Assembly (NCBI GenBank): GCA_963790335.1
Contig: CAWBOB010000003.1
Coordinates: 124,001-188,000 of the forward strand
Origin: JAOUEA01 sp963790335
GTDB lineage: Bacteria > Actinomycetota > UBA4738 > HRBIN12
Direction: 5' to 3'
Length of the DNA stretch: 64,000 nt
Shown here piece by piece: positions 17,462 through 26,628 of this stretch; positions within the stretch are counted from its first letter, which is position 1; each line of letters begins with the position of its first letter. The notes below the pieces were generated by a model. The model was not told the DNA's origin, did no database searches, and saw only the letters and a program-made list of their open reading frames with translations. The translations under genes and the position numbers were made by a program.

Positions 17462-17930
17462 ATGGCCGACGGCAAGGGACGACTTCCACCTCGGTGGTTC
17501 GTCGTCAGCGCATGGCACGTCCATCGGTGGATCTTCCGGGCAACCGGGGGGCGCAAGGGGCTCTGGGCTCCGCGCCCAGGGAAGTGGGGGGCGCTGCGGC
17601 TCACGACGACGGGACGTCGCAGCGGCGAGCCGCGAAGCGTGATCGTCGGCTACTACGAGGACGGCCCCAACCTCGTCACGATGGCCATGAACGGATGGGG
17701 TGCGCCCGAGCCTGCCTGGTGGTTGAACCTGCAGGACCATCCCGAGGCGGTCGTCGAGCTGGCGGGAGGAGCCCGGCGCGAGGTGATCGGGAGGGCTGCG
17801 GTCAAACGGGGAGCGCGAGCGTCTGTGGCAGCGCTGGCGTGAGATCGATGAGAACCTCGACGGCTTCGCGTTACGGCGTCCGCACGAGACGGCGGTCGTC
17901 GTGCTCGAGCCGGTGTCCGCCGGCGGGTGA
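17462..17930 (+). CDS. Deazaflavin (F420)-dependent nitroreductase / quinone reductase family (one frame break)
   Basis: About 156 residues of the Ddn-type split-barrel family, which in mycobacteria uses reduced F420 to reduce quinones and nitro compounds. Family elements: RWFVVSAWHVHRWIFRATGG, the ALRLTTTGRRSGEPRSV strand-turn, and APEPAWWLNLQDHPEA. After a break near 17800-17830 the neighbouring frame ends RRPHETAVVVLEP to a TGA at 17928-17930. ATG 17462 has GGAAGGAGG upstream. Presence of this family implies that the host makes F420, a trait frequent in Actinomycetota. Confidence 0.84.
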
Positions 17931-18008
17931 GTCGCCTCCGCCGAACGGTGGGCTTGGTCGCACCGATCGAGCGGCTGGGCGGCGGGCTGACCGGGATATC
18001 CTTGCCTC

Positions 18009-20166
18009 GTGAGGGCGTGTTCGAGTTGCGGCGCAGCGAACCCGGATGAGTCCCGGTTCTGCGCGACCTGCGGGGCGAGCATGGGGGTGGTCTGCGGCCA
18101 TTGCGGAGCGAACGTGCCCGAGGACGCACGGTTCTGCCCGGCATGCGGAACGCCGACCAGGTCCGAGGCAGGCCCGGAGCGACAGCGGAAGGTGATCTCC
18201 GTCGTCTTCGCCGACCTGGTGGGTTACACCTCGCGGTCGGAGACCGCCGACGCCGAGGACATGCGCGAGCTGCTCGAGCACTACTACCAACGCGTGAGCG
18301 CGGAGATCGAGCGCTTCGGTGGCACCGTCGAGAAGTTCATCGGAGACGCGGTGATGGCGGTGTTCGGCGCCCCCGTTGCCCGCGGTGACGACGCCGAACG
18401 CGCCGTTCGCGCCGCGCTTCAGATCCCGGTCGCCGTGGCCTCGTTGAACGAAGAACTGCCAGAAGCCGAGCTGATGGTGCGCGTGGGAGTGAACACCGGC
18501 GAGGCAGTCGTGGAGCTCGATCCCACATCGGAGGGCACGGCGCTCGTGGTGGGCGACATGGTGAACACCGCGTCGCGGCTGCAATCTGCTGCGCCGGTAG
18601 GGACGCGTGCTCGTGGGCGAGGAGACCTACCGCGCCACGCACCGATCGATCCGCTACGAGAACGTCGAGCCCGTCATCGCCAAGAACAAGCGAGATCCGG
18701 TCCCCACCTGGCTCGCCGTCGAGCCCCTCACCGACTTCGGGCAGCGCCCAAGCGAGACGCCGTTCCTGGGTCGCGGAAGCGAGCTCGGCCTGCTCGACGA
18801 TGTGTGGCAACGGGTCGTGACCGGGCGACGCGCGCATCTGGTCACGATCCTCGGCGAGCCTGGCATCGGCAAGAGTCGCATCGCGGCGGAGCTGGCGAAC
18901 CAGGTGGAGCGCACCGGCGGCCGCTCCGTGCTCGTGCGAGAGCTTCCATACACGCAGAGCGTCGGCTACGAGGCCTTCGGGCAGCTCGTGAAGGAGGTCG
19001 CGGGGGTCTTCGAGCTCGACGTCGACGCGGTGATCACCGAGAAGCTCGAGCGTTCCCTCGCGGAGCTGGGGCTCCATGACCCCGAGGTCTCGCACCGCCT
19101 GGCCGTCTTCGTCGGGACAGCCGAGGCCGCCGCCGAGGACCGACGCGAGGTCTTCGACGTCGCCCGCCGATTCGTGGAGGCGCTCGCCCACGATCAGCCC
19201 ACGCTGCTCGTGTTCGACGACATCCACTGGGCCCACCCCAGCATGCTCGATCTGATCGACTCGCTGGCGGCCCGTGTGAAGGACACGCCGATCCTGCTCC
19301 TGTGTCTCGCCCGTCCCCAGCTGCTCGACATCCGGCCGATGTGGGGCGGAGGCCAGCTCTCGTCGTTCACGATCCGCCTCGAGCCGTTGGGGACCCAGGA
19401 ATCGCAGGCCCTGGCGGCGCAGCTCACGTCGACGCTGACCGGCGAGGTCGCGGCGCAGATCGAGGCAACCGCGGGCGGGAACCCACTGTTCATCGAGGAG
19501 CTGTCGTCGTGGGTCGCTCAGGGCGGTGACCGCGCGGTCCTTCCCACCACGGTGAAGGCGATGATCGCGGCGCGACTCGATGCCTTGCCCAAGGACGAGC
19601 GATCGGTGCTGAACGACGCGGCCGTGGTGGGCAAGGTCTTCTGGCGAGGTGTGCTGGGCGGACTCGCGATGAGCGGCGACGCGCTCGACGGTGCGTTGGA
19701 GTCCCTGGAATCGCGCGACCTGATCCGGACCGAGACCTCCTCGAAGGTCGAGGGCGACCGCGAGTACGCCTTCCGCCACATCTTGATCCGTGACGTTGCC
19801 TACTCGACGCTCACGAAGAGCGACCGGCGCGATCGGCACGAGGCCGTGGCTCGGTACTTCGAGCAGACGGTGCCGGAGGCCGACAGCATCGCCGCGATCC
19901 TGGCCCACCACTGGAAGGAAGCAGGCGAGTCACAGCGGGCGGTCAGCTACCTGCTCTCGGCGGCCGAGCGTGCCGAGCGCGCCTGGGCGAACGCCGAGGC
20001 GGTGGCCCTCTTCGAGGAAGCGCTCTCACTGATCCCGAAGGACGAAGTGGGCCGGCGCCGCTCGATCAGCCTTCGTCGCAGCGTCGCGTGGTCGCGATAC
20101 GAGCACTCGCAGATGGACGAAGAGACCCTTCGGCGCGCGGCGCGAGTGGACCCCGCTAGTTCGTGA
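18009..20166 (+). CDS. Zinc-ribbon / class III cyclase / AAA-ATPase signalling protein (one frame break)
   Basis: About 718 residues. It begins with a double zinc ribbon (CSSCG, CATCG, CGHCG, CPACG within the first 47 residues). The class III nucleotide cyclase domain carries both metal aspartates (FADLVGYT and KFIGDAVMAVF), the substrate-specifying Lys in EKFIGD, and the transition-state Asn/Arg in VNTASRL, so it looks catalytically competent. After the break near 18600 an AAA/NB-ARC-like ATPase domain follows, with the P-loop GEPGIGKSR and a DDIHW Walker B, then helical repeats. The TGA at 20164-20166 overlaps the convergent DUF4242 gene by 11 bases. The architecture is common in actinomycetes and proteobacteria; its ligand is unknown. 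Confidence 0.85.
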
Positions 20167-20440
20167 AGTCGGAGGGCGCGACGTCCCCGCCGATCTCGTA
20201 GATCACTTCGATCTGGTGTCCGCCGAACGCGTCGGCGTGTTCACGCACGATGGCTTCATCCGGTGCGACGTAGATACAGAAGGTACGCACGGCCCCGTCG
20301 GGGCTTCCGACGACGTGGCTGTGCTCCCAGGTGATCTGGGTGAAGTCGGTCTCGGTGAGCAACTTGCTCTTGCGCGCACGCATCTCGAGGTGCTCATCGT
20401 CGATGTTGCCGAAGTTCCGCTGGATGAGATATCGAGGCAT
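20156..20440 (-). CDS. DUF4242 small protein
   Basis: 94 residues, start MPRYLIQRNF, with the family segment WEHSHVVGSPDGAVRTFCIY and a C-terminal GGHQIEVIYEIGGDVAPSDF. This is the DUF4242 family of dimeric ferredoxin-like proteins; the structurally studied Streptomyces member binds nickel through a His-rich site. Here HSHVV and the later HADAFGGHQ His residues could do this. It converges on the cyclase/AAA gene, stop over stop. Confidence 0.82.
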   Translation of the reverse strand: MPRYLIQRNFGNIDDEHLEMRARKSKLLTETDFTQITWEHSHVVGSPDGAVRTFCIYVAPDEAIVREHADAFGGHQIEVIYEIGGDVAPSDFTN

Positions 20441-20651
20441 GGCTCCCCTTCGGCGAGCATCCGACCTGATCGCAACCCTAGGCGCGCGCAGGAGAGCTGG
20501 TCAAGTGAGGACAAGGCATCGCCCTGGGCCCGCCTCGCCCGTCAGCAACTCTTGGTGCGGGTTGCCGACGACGGCGTACGATGCGGGCGAACGACGTCGA
20601 CCTCGCGTGAAGGCTTCCGGAGGTCGGCGACGCAACCGAAGGGGGGACACC

Positions 20652-22435
20652 TTGAGGCATCCAGGCGCCGACGAGGACACGGCGACGACCCGATCCACCG
20701 ACGCAGACGACCTGTTCACGACCGAGACGGCCGGACTCCCCGAGGCGTCGCCCCCGCAGGTGATCCGGCTCAACGACGGCGATCAGTTCGACCTTCGGAT
20801 CACGCCCGTGCGCAAGCGCATCGATGACGCCGAGCTGCGGATGCTCGGCTACAACGGGTCGATCCCCGGCCCGACCCTGCACGTCGACCAGGGGTCGGAG
20901 ATCACCGTGCAGGTGACCAACGACGGCGACGTCGAGGCGACCGTCCACTGGCACGGCCTTCGGCTGGAGAACCGCTACGACGGCGTCCCGCACGAGACGC
21001 AGGCGCCGATCCCGATCGGAGGGACGTTCACCTACAAGGTCCAGTTCCCCGACGCCGGGTTCTACTGGTACCACCCGCACATCCGCGAGGACTTCGGGCT
21101 GGAGATGGGGCTGTACGGCACGATCATCGTCGAGCCCGTCCGACCCGTCGTACTGGCCCGCCGTCGACCGCCAGCTCAGCATCACGCTGGACGACCTGCT
21201 CGTCGAGGACGGCCACATCGCGCCCTTCCACCGCTCCGGGCCCAACTACACGGCGATGGGGCGGTTCGGCAACGTGATGCTGATCAACGGCGAGACCGCG
21301 TTCTCGGGCGAGGCGGCCGTGGGAGAGGTCGTGCGCCTCTACCTCGTGAACACGGCGAACACGCGGATCTTCAACTTCGCCCTCCGCGGCGCCCGGATGA
21401 AGCTGGTCGGTGGTGACAGCGGCCGCTACGAGCGAGAGACGTTCGTCGACGAGGTGATGCTCGCGCCCTCGGAGCGGGCGGTCGTCGACGTGCTGTTCGA
21501 CACCTCCGGGGAGGTGCGGCTCGAGCATCGCACGCCGGATCACGTCTACGACCTCGGCGCGTTCTCGGTCGCAGGGAACTCGACCGGGGCCGCCGCAGCG
21601 TCGTTCGAGGCCTTGCGCGTCGACCCCGAGCTCACCGCCGAGCATCGGTCGATCGAGCGCGACCTCGAGCGGCCGCCGGACAAGGTGCTCGCCTTCGTGG
21701 CCTCGATGCCGCTCCTCTACGGGGACGACGTCGCGCCGGCGACCTCCTACGCCTGTCCGATGCACCCCGAGGTCACCTCCTCGGAGCCGGGCACCTGCCC
21801 GAAGTGCGGCATGAAGCTGCTCCCGGTGCGTTCCGAGCAGCCGACTCCGACCTCCTACGCCTGCCCGATGCACCCGGAGGTCACGTCCTCGGAGCCAGGC
21901 ACGTGCCCGAAGTGCGGCATGAAGCTGGTGCCCTCCGACGCGCTGCCGGCGCCGCCCGAGCCGAGCAGACGCCGTTCACCACGAGCACGAAGAGCACGAA
22001 CAGAGCGACGGGCTCGAGTGGGAAGACCTGATGCCGGAGATCAACCGGGCATCGGAGCCCAGCAACATGAGCTGGATGCTCATCGACCGGGAGACCGGAG
22101 CCGAGAACGGCGCCATCACGTGGGCGTTCACGGTCGGCGACCGGGTGAAGATCCGGCTCGTCAACGAGATGGAGTCCGACCACCCGATGCACCACCCGTT
22201 CCACGTCCACGGCGCCGGGCGCTTCCTCGTCCTGTCGCGAGACGGCGAGCCGGAGTCCAACCTGGTGTGGAAGGACACCGTGCTCGTGCCGGCGGGACAG
22301 ACCGTCGACATCCTGCTCGACGTCTCGAACCCGGGACTGTGGATGGCGCACTGCCACATCGCCGAGCACGCCCAGAGCGGGATGATGTTCAGCTTCAACG
22401 TGTCTCGGCGCGATCCTGCGGAGGCGACGACGTGA
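20652..22435 (+). CDS. Multicopper oxidase with two heavy-metal-binding inserts (two frame breaks)
   Basis: Three-domain laccase-type copper oxidase of about 594 residues. All four copper motifs are present: HWHGL (99-103), WYHPH (139-143), HPMHHPFHVHG and HCHIAEHAQSGMM near the C-terminus; the last Met is the axial type 1 ligand. Between the second and third cupredoxin domains sit two copies of a 28-residue heavy-metal-binding motif (YACPMHPEV, CPKCGMKL) and then a His/Glu-rich stretch (HHEHEEHEQ). Breaks lie near 21140 (one extra C) and 21955-21975. Start: TTG 20652 after GAAGGGGGGACACC. No signal peptide is visible, unusual for a copper oxidase. The stop is shared with the next start (GTGA at 22432). 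First gene of a four-gene operon. Confidence 0.88.
21742..21825 (+). repeat. Heavy-metal-binding motif, copy 1
   Basis: 84 bases coding for TSYACPMHPEV...CPKCGMKLLP. They match 21850-21933 with about eight base changes and one amino acid change (L to V). This is the short Cys/His/Met motif (heavy metal binding domain) found at the N-terminus of some copper-transport proteins. Here it lies inside the oxidase. Confidence 0.85.
21850..21933 (+). repeat. Heavy-metal-binding motif, copy 2
   Basis: Direct repeat of 21742-21825, start to start 108 bases apart. Both copies keep every Cys, His and Met, which argues for selection on metal binding after a recent duplication. Confidence 0.85.
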
Positions 22436-23533
22436 CCTCCGAGATGGGATCGCCTTCGCTCGACGTCGTCGTGATCGGTGGCGAGCCAGGCCGGTCTCGC
22501 CATCGGCTACCACCTCGCCCAGCGTGGGCTGAGGTTCGTGATCCTGGACGCCGGCCCGGACGTCGGTCACGTGTGGCGATCGCGATGGGACTCGCTCAGG
22601 CTGTTCACCCCGGCGCAGTACAGCGGCCTTCCGGGGATGGCCTTTCCCTCGCCGGAGGACACGTACCCATCGAAGGATGACGTCGCCTCCTACCTCCAGG
22701 CGTACGCGTCCGCGTTCGATCTCCCCGTGAGGCTCAACGCCAGGGTCACGTCTCTCACGAAGCGTGACGGGAGCTACATCGTGACGACCGCGGATGATGC
22801 GATTCACGGCGGAGCCAAGTCGTCGTCGCGACCGGGCCGTTCCAGGTGCCCGTTCGTGCCCCCGGTCGCCGGCGATCTGGACGAGACGGTGTTCCAGATC
22901 CACAGCGCTGACTATCGCAACCCGACTCAACTCCCTGATGGCCGGGTGCTCGTCGTGGGAGGAGGGAACTCCGGCTTCCAGATCGCCGAGGAACTCGCCG
23001 CGACGAGGAAGGTGGACCTCGCCGTCGGCCAGCGCGTTCCCTCGCTGCCGCAGCGTCTGCTCGGCAAGGACCTCTTCTGGTGGCTGTCCGGCGATCGGGT
23101 TCATGAAGGTCAGCACCGATTCGCGACTCGGTCGGAAGCTGGCGAAACGCGACGTGCTCATCGGATCGAGCCCGAGAGGGCTTCGTCGCGCCGGCGTGAC
23201 CATGAGGGGGCGGCTGACGAGCGCCGTCGGGCGGCGCGCCGTCTTCGACGATGGGAGCGAGCAGGACATCGACGCGATCGTCTGGGCGACGGGGTATCGG
23301 TCCGACTATCTCGTGGCTCGAGATCCCCTCGATCAAGGAGAGCGAACGGCACGCATCGTCCATCGACGCGGCGTCACGGACGCTCCGGGCCTGTTCTTCC
23401 TCGGACTCCCCTGGCAGCACACTCGGGGGTCGGCGCTCATCGGGTTCGTGAAGGACGACGCCGCCTTCATCGCTGGCCGAATAGACTCGCATCTCGACGA
23501 TCCAGCTGGACTTGTCGGCACAAAGAGAACTAA
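22432..23533 (+). CDS. Flavin monooxygenase-like NAD(P)H oxidoreductase (several frame breaks)
   Basis: About 365 residues of the two-Rossmann-fold flavoprotein group that includes CzcO- and ArsO-type proteins of metal resistance loci. Pieces in successive frames: DVVVIGG then GLAIGYHLAQRGLRFVILDA (FAD site), RSRWDSLRLFTPAQYSGLPG, GRVLVVGGGNSGFQIAEELA (NADPH site), AIVWATGYRSDY (family C-terminal signature) and APGLFFLGLPWQHTRGSALI. Breaks lie near 22485, 22830-22850, 23095 and 23310-23340. The end is uncertain: TAA 23531-23533 is the last stop before the YHS gene. GTG 22432 overlaps the TGA of the oxidase gene, so the pair is translationally coupled. Confidence 0.8.
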
Positions 23534-23545
23534 GGGAGCGAACAG

Positions 23546-23695
23546 ATGGCGATGGAAGTGGATCCGGTGTGTGGCATGCGCATCGACAGCGAGGAAGCCG
23601 CAGGGACCATCGAGCACGGTGGGAAGACGTACTACTTCTGCTCGCAGGCTTGTTACGATGCCTTCAAGGCTGATCCGACCTCGTACGTCACGTGA
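23546..23695 (+). CDS. YHS-domain metal-binding protein, 49 residues
   Basis: Small protein consisting of a single YHS domain: DPVCGM near the N-terminus, TYYFCSQACYDAF in the middle, ending DPTSYVT. The motif cysteines (CGM and CSQAC) are typical of YHS modules found in copper-handling proteins and in some cyclases and MerR proteins. GGGAG lies eight bases upstream of ATG 23546. The TGA (23693-23695) overlaps the GTG of the next gene (GTGA). Intact despite its position between two broken frames. Confidence 0.9.
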   Translation: MAMEVDPVCGMRIDSEEAAGTIEHGGKTYYFCSQACYDAFKADPTSYVT

Positions 23696-24906
23696 CCGGT
23701 GACGGGTTCACCGAGGATGAGCTCGCTCAGCGTGTCGGGACGACTCCTGACCGGATCGGACGTCTCGCCGAACTGGGCATCCTCGAGCCCGAGGACGGGA
23801 CCTTTCCGCGACGAGACGCGCTCCGTGCCCGCTTCGTCATCGGTCTCGACGCGATCGGGATCGACGCGAACGCGGTCGCCGATGCGCTCGCTTCGGGAGA
23901 TCTGACGCTCGGGTACGTCGAGGCGGGAGGGCGACGACCACCTCGTTCGGACCGCACCTTCGCCCAGCTGAGCGAGGAGGTCGACATCCCCTTCCCGATG
24001 CTCGAACGCATCTACGTCGCATTCGGGCTGTCGCGTCCGGCGCCCGACGAGCACGTCACGAGAGGAAGACCTGGCCATCCTGAAGATCGTCCCGGTGCTC
24101 TTCGGCGCCGGGGTGAGCGAAGGCGAGGTCTTGCGCATGGCACGCGTGTGGGGTGACAGCGCCCGGCGGGTCGCGCAGTTCCAGAGTCACTACCTCCATC
24201 ACACGATCGAGGAACCGTTCCGTCAACGCGGTCTGCGCGACAACGCAGCGTTCGAAGCGGCGCTCAGCGAGGTCGGTGTGCGGTCCGGGTCGTTCCGGAG
24301 AGGATCTCCTCGGCTGGCTCTACCGGCGTCATTCGGAGGCGTTCGACACCGAGCACCTCTTCGATCACGTCGAGACCGCTCTCGAGGACGCGGGAGTGCA
24401 CCGGAGGGAGCCACGGCAGGTCGAGGCATGCGCGTTCGCCGACCTCTCCGGCTACACGAGGCTGACCGAGGAGGCGGGCGACGAGGTCGGCGGCGCAGGT
24501 CTCCGTGAAGCTCGCCGAGCTGGTCAATGAGGTCGCGGCGCGGAACGCGGGCGCCGTCGTCAAGATGCTCGGCGATGGGGTGCTCTTCCACTTCAAGGAT
24601 CCGCTGGACGCGGTGATGGCGTCGCTCGAGATGCTGGAGCGCGTCCGGCCGGCCGGTCTCCCTCCGGCCCACGTCGGCGTGAACGCGGGCCCGATGATCT
24701 ACGAGGAGGGCGACTACTTCGGCCGTACGGTCAACATCGCGGCCCGCATCGCGTCGCAGGCCGGCCCGGATCAGGTGTTCCTGGGAGGAGACGTCCTGCA
24801 TCAGATCGAGCCGGCCGGGTTCCATGTCGTCGAGGCGGGTGCCTTCGAACTCAAGGGCATCGAGAAGCCGATCACGCTGTACGAGGCCATCCGTGACGAC
24901 GTCTAG
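23692..24906 (+). CDS. Class III nucleotide cyclase with N-terminal regulatory region (frame breaks)
   Basis: About 405 residues. The N-terminal part reads like a MerR-type helix pair (ELAQRVGTTPDRIGRLAELG, 12-31). A helical region follows (LSEEVDIPFPMLERIYVAFG, then LAILKIVPVLFGAGVSEGEV) that resembles the adenylate cyclase regulatory domain of mycobacterial Rv1264-like, pH-sensing enzymes. The C-terminal cyclase domain has the metal Asp in FADLSGYT, the Lys and second Asp in VVKMLGDGVLF, and Asn/Arg in VNIAARI, so it should be active. Breaks lie near 24060, 24295 and 24500. GTG 23692 overlaps the YHS stop. Last gene of the metal operon. Confidence 0.8.
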
Positions 24907-24999
24907 TTCGGGATCACATCGTCCCTCGGGCGAGCAGCCGTCGGTGCGAGCGGCCATCGCGCTGCTTCGACGGAGCCGTCTCGGTGGGAGGATGCGGTC

Positions 25000-25713
25000 A
25001 TGAAGCGGACGACGATCCTCGCCATCACCCTCGCTCTGCTCCTGTGCCTACCTACGCTGGCATCCGCGGAGCCTCGGTTCCAGGTTCGGTGCAGGTCCAC
25101 GCATGTGGCGCGCGTGGACCCGATCGTGGCGCCCGGCCACCGATCCGAACACGAGCACGAGTTCTTCGGGAATCGCTCGACGAACAAGCACTCCACGTAC
25201 CGTTCGATGCGACGTGGCGCGACGAGGTGCTCGACCGAAGACGACACGGCCGGATACTGGACGCCGACGCTGCTGCGGCCGGACGGGAGCAGGATCAGGG
25301 CGCGGTCCCTCCTGATCTATTACCGGGGTGAGCGAGGGGAGCACACGCGTCCGTTCCCCAAGAACCTGCGGATCATCTCGCACCGATTCGAGGTGGGCCC
25401 GAACCCTTCCCACCTCATCGTGAAGTTCCCCGAGTGCTGGAGCGGCAAGCGGATCGACTCCCCGAACCATCGGAGACACATGGCGTTCGCGACGGGGAAG
25501 GGGTGTCCCGCGACCCATCCGGTGAGGGTGCCGGCGCTCACGGAGGTCTTCCGATACCCGGTGAGTTCTGTCGCCGGCCTCCACCTGTCGTCCGGCCCGT
25601 TCTCGACCGGACATGCCGACTTCTGGAACACGTGGGATCAGGAGGCCCTCACCGCGCTGGTCGCGCGATGCCTCAACCGCCGGGACGAGGACTGCGGGCG
25701 GATCGACAGCTGA
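25000..25713 (+). CDS. Secreted DUF1996 protein
   Basis: 237 residues with a signal peptide of about 23 residues (cleavage after ASA). The mature part has the DUF1996 hallmarks: HEHEFFG near residue 49, YWTPTLLRPDG, the PECWSGKR Cys-Trp element and HADFWNTWDQ near the C-terminus. The family is secreted and occurs in actinomycetes and fungi; its function is unknown, though it resembles carbohydrate-associated proteins. ATG 25000 has GGGAGGATGCGGTC upstream. It stands alone behind the metal operon after 93 bases. Confidence 0.85.
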   Translation: MKRTTILAITLALLLCLPTLASAEPRFQVRCRSTHVARVDPIVAPGHRSEHEHEFFGNRSTNKHSTYRSMRRGATRCSTEDDTAGYWTPTLLRPDGSRIRARSLLIYYRGERGEHTRPFPKNLRIISHRFEVGPNPSHLIVKFPECWSGKRIDSPNHRRHMAFATGKGCPATHPVRVPALTEVFRYPVSSVAGLHLSSGPFSTGHADFWNTWDQEALTALVARCLNRRDEDCGRIDS

Positions 25714-25742
25714 TACCACCCCCGACGACGTCGGCGCCAGCG

Positions 25743-26549
25743 CTAATCATCTACCGCTCCTTCGAACAGGCCGAAGAAGGCGCCCTGCGGGTCCGCGACG
25801 ACGGCGATGCGGCCGGCGGGGATCACGATCGGTCCTGCATGCACCGCTCCTCCGCTCTGGCCGATCCTGACGAGCGAGTCATCGAGTGAGGAAGCCGTGA
25901 AGTAGGGCATCCAGTGCGGTGGCACGCCCGCCTGCTCGGGCGCCAACTCTCGCATCCCGCCGTTGCGACCCTCGGCCGCGCCCGCGTGCTCGATCAGCCA
26001 GTAGCGCGGCCCGCCCTGGGTGTCGGCCTCGACGATGCGCCAGCCGAAGAGCTCGCGATAGAACGCCGAGGCTCGGTCGACGTCATGTGTCGAGAGCTCG
26101 TTGGCGCTGAGACAACCCGGATCGTTCACCTGTGTTGCACCGATGGAGCTGCCGGCCTGCCAGACGCCGAACATGGCTCCGGTCGGGTCCGCGATCACCG
26201 CCATGCGGCCTGTCTCCATCACGTCGAAGGGTCCTGCGTGAACGGATCCGCCCAACTCCTCAGCGCGCGAGGCCGCTGCGTCGGCCTCGGCCACGGTGAC
26301 GTACGAGAACCAGTTGGGTGGGACGCCGGCATCACGCTGGTCGGCGCGTTGCTCGTAAAGCGCCGCCACGCGCTCGCTACCCAAGAGCAGCATCGTGTAC
26401 GTGCCGCCGCCGGCTTCCTTCGGAAGGGGGTTGTCCTCGGCTGCCCAGCCGAAGAGGCCAGCATAGAAGGTCGTCGCAGCCTCGGGATCCGCCGTGGCCA
26501 GTTCGACCCAGCTGAAGGTTCCCGGCTCGTACGCGTCGCGCTTTCCCAA
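25743..26549 (-). CDS. Two-domain VOC (glyoxalase-like) protein
   Basis: About 268 residues made of two related vicinal-oxygen-chelate domains: FSWVELATADPEAATTFYAG with GMAVIADPTGAMFGVWQ-like ending in the first, and ANELSTHDVDRASAFYRELF with GRIAVVADPQGAFFGLFEG in the second. Homologues in streptomycetes are annotated as hydroxylase-related or glyoxalase/bleomycin-resistance proteins. The start is taken as TTG 26549, immediately before GKRDAYEPGTF; the open frame extends upstream, but that part shows no conservation I recognise. Confidence 0.78.
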   Translation of the reverse strand: MGKRDAYEPGTFSWVELATADPEAATTFYAGLFGWAAEDNPLPKEAGGGTYTMLLLGSERVAALYEQRADQRDAGVPPNWFSYVTVAEADAAASRAEELGGSVHAGPFDVMETGRMAVIADPTGAMFGVWQAGSSIGATQVNDPGCLSANELSTHDVDRASAFYRELFGWRIVEADTQGGPRYWLIEHAGAAEGRNGGMRELAPEQAGVPPHWMPYFTASSLDDSLVRIGQSGGAVHAGPIVIPAGRIAVVADPQGAFFGLFEGAVDD

Positions 26550-26628
26550 ACCGTTCCCCGCGCCCCGGTGTCGTGGTGCGATCCGCTCGTAGGCTACCTG
26601 CTCGCGTGCTGCGGGAGGAGTGGTGACG

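Noticed and set aside
18337..19911. A 524-codon minus-strand frame across the cyclase/AAA gene
   Set aside because: Antisense shadow of a well-supported domain protein.
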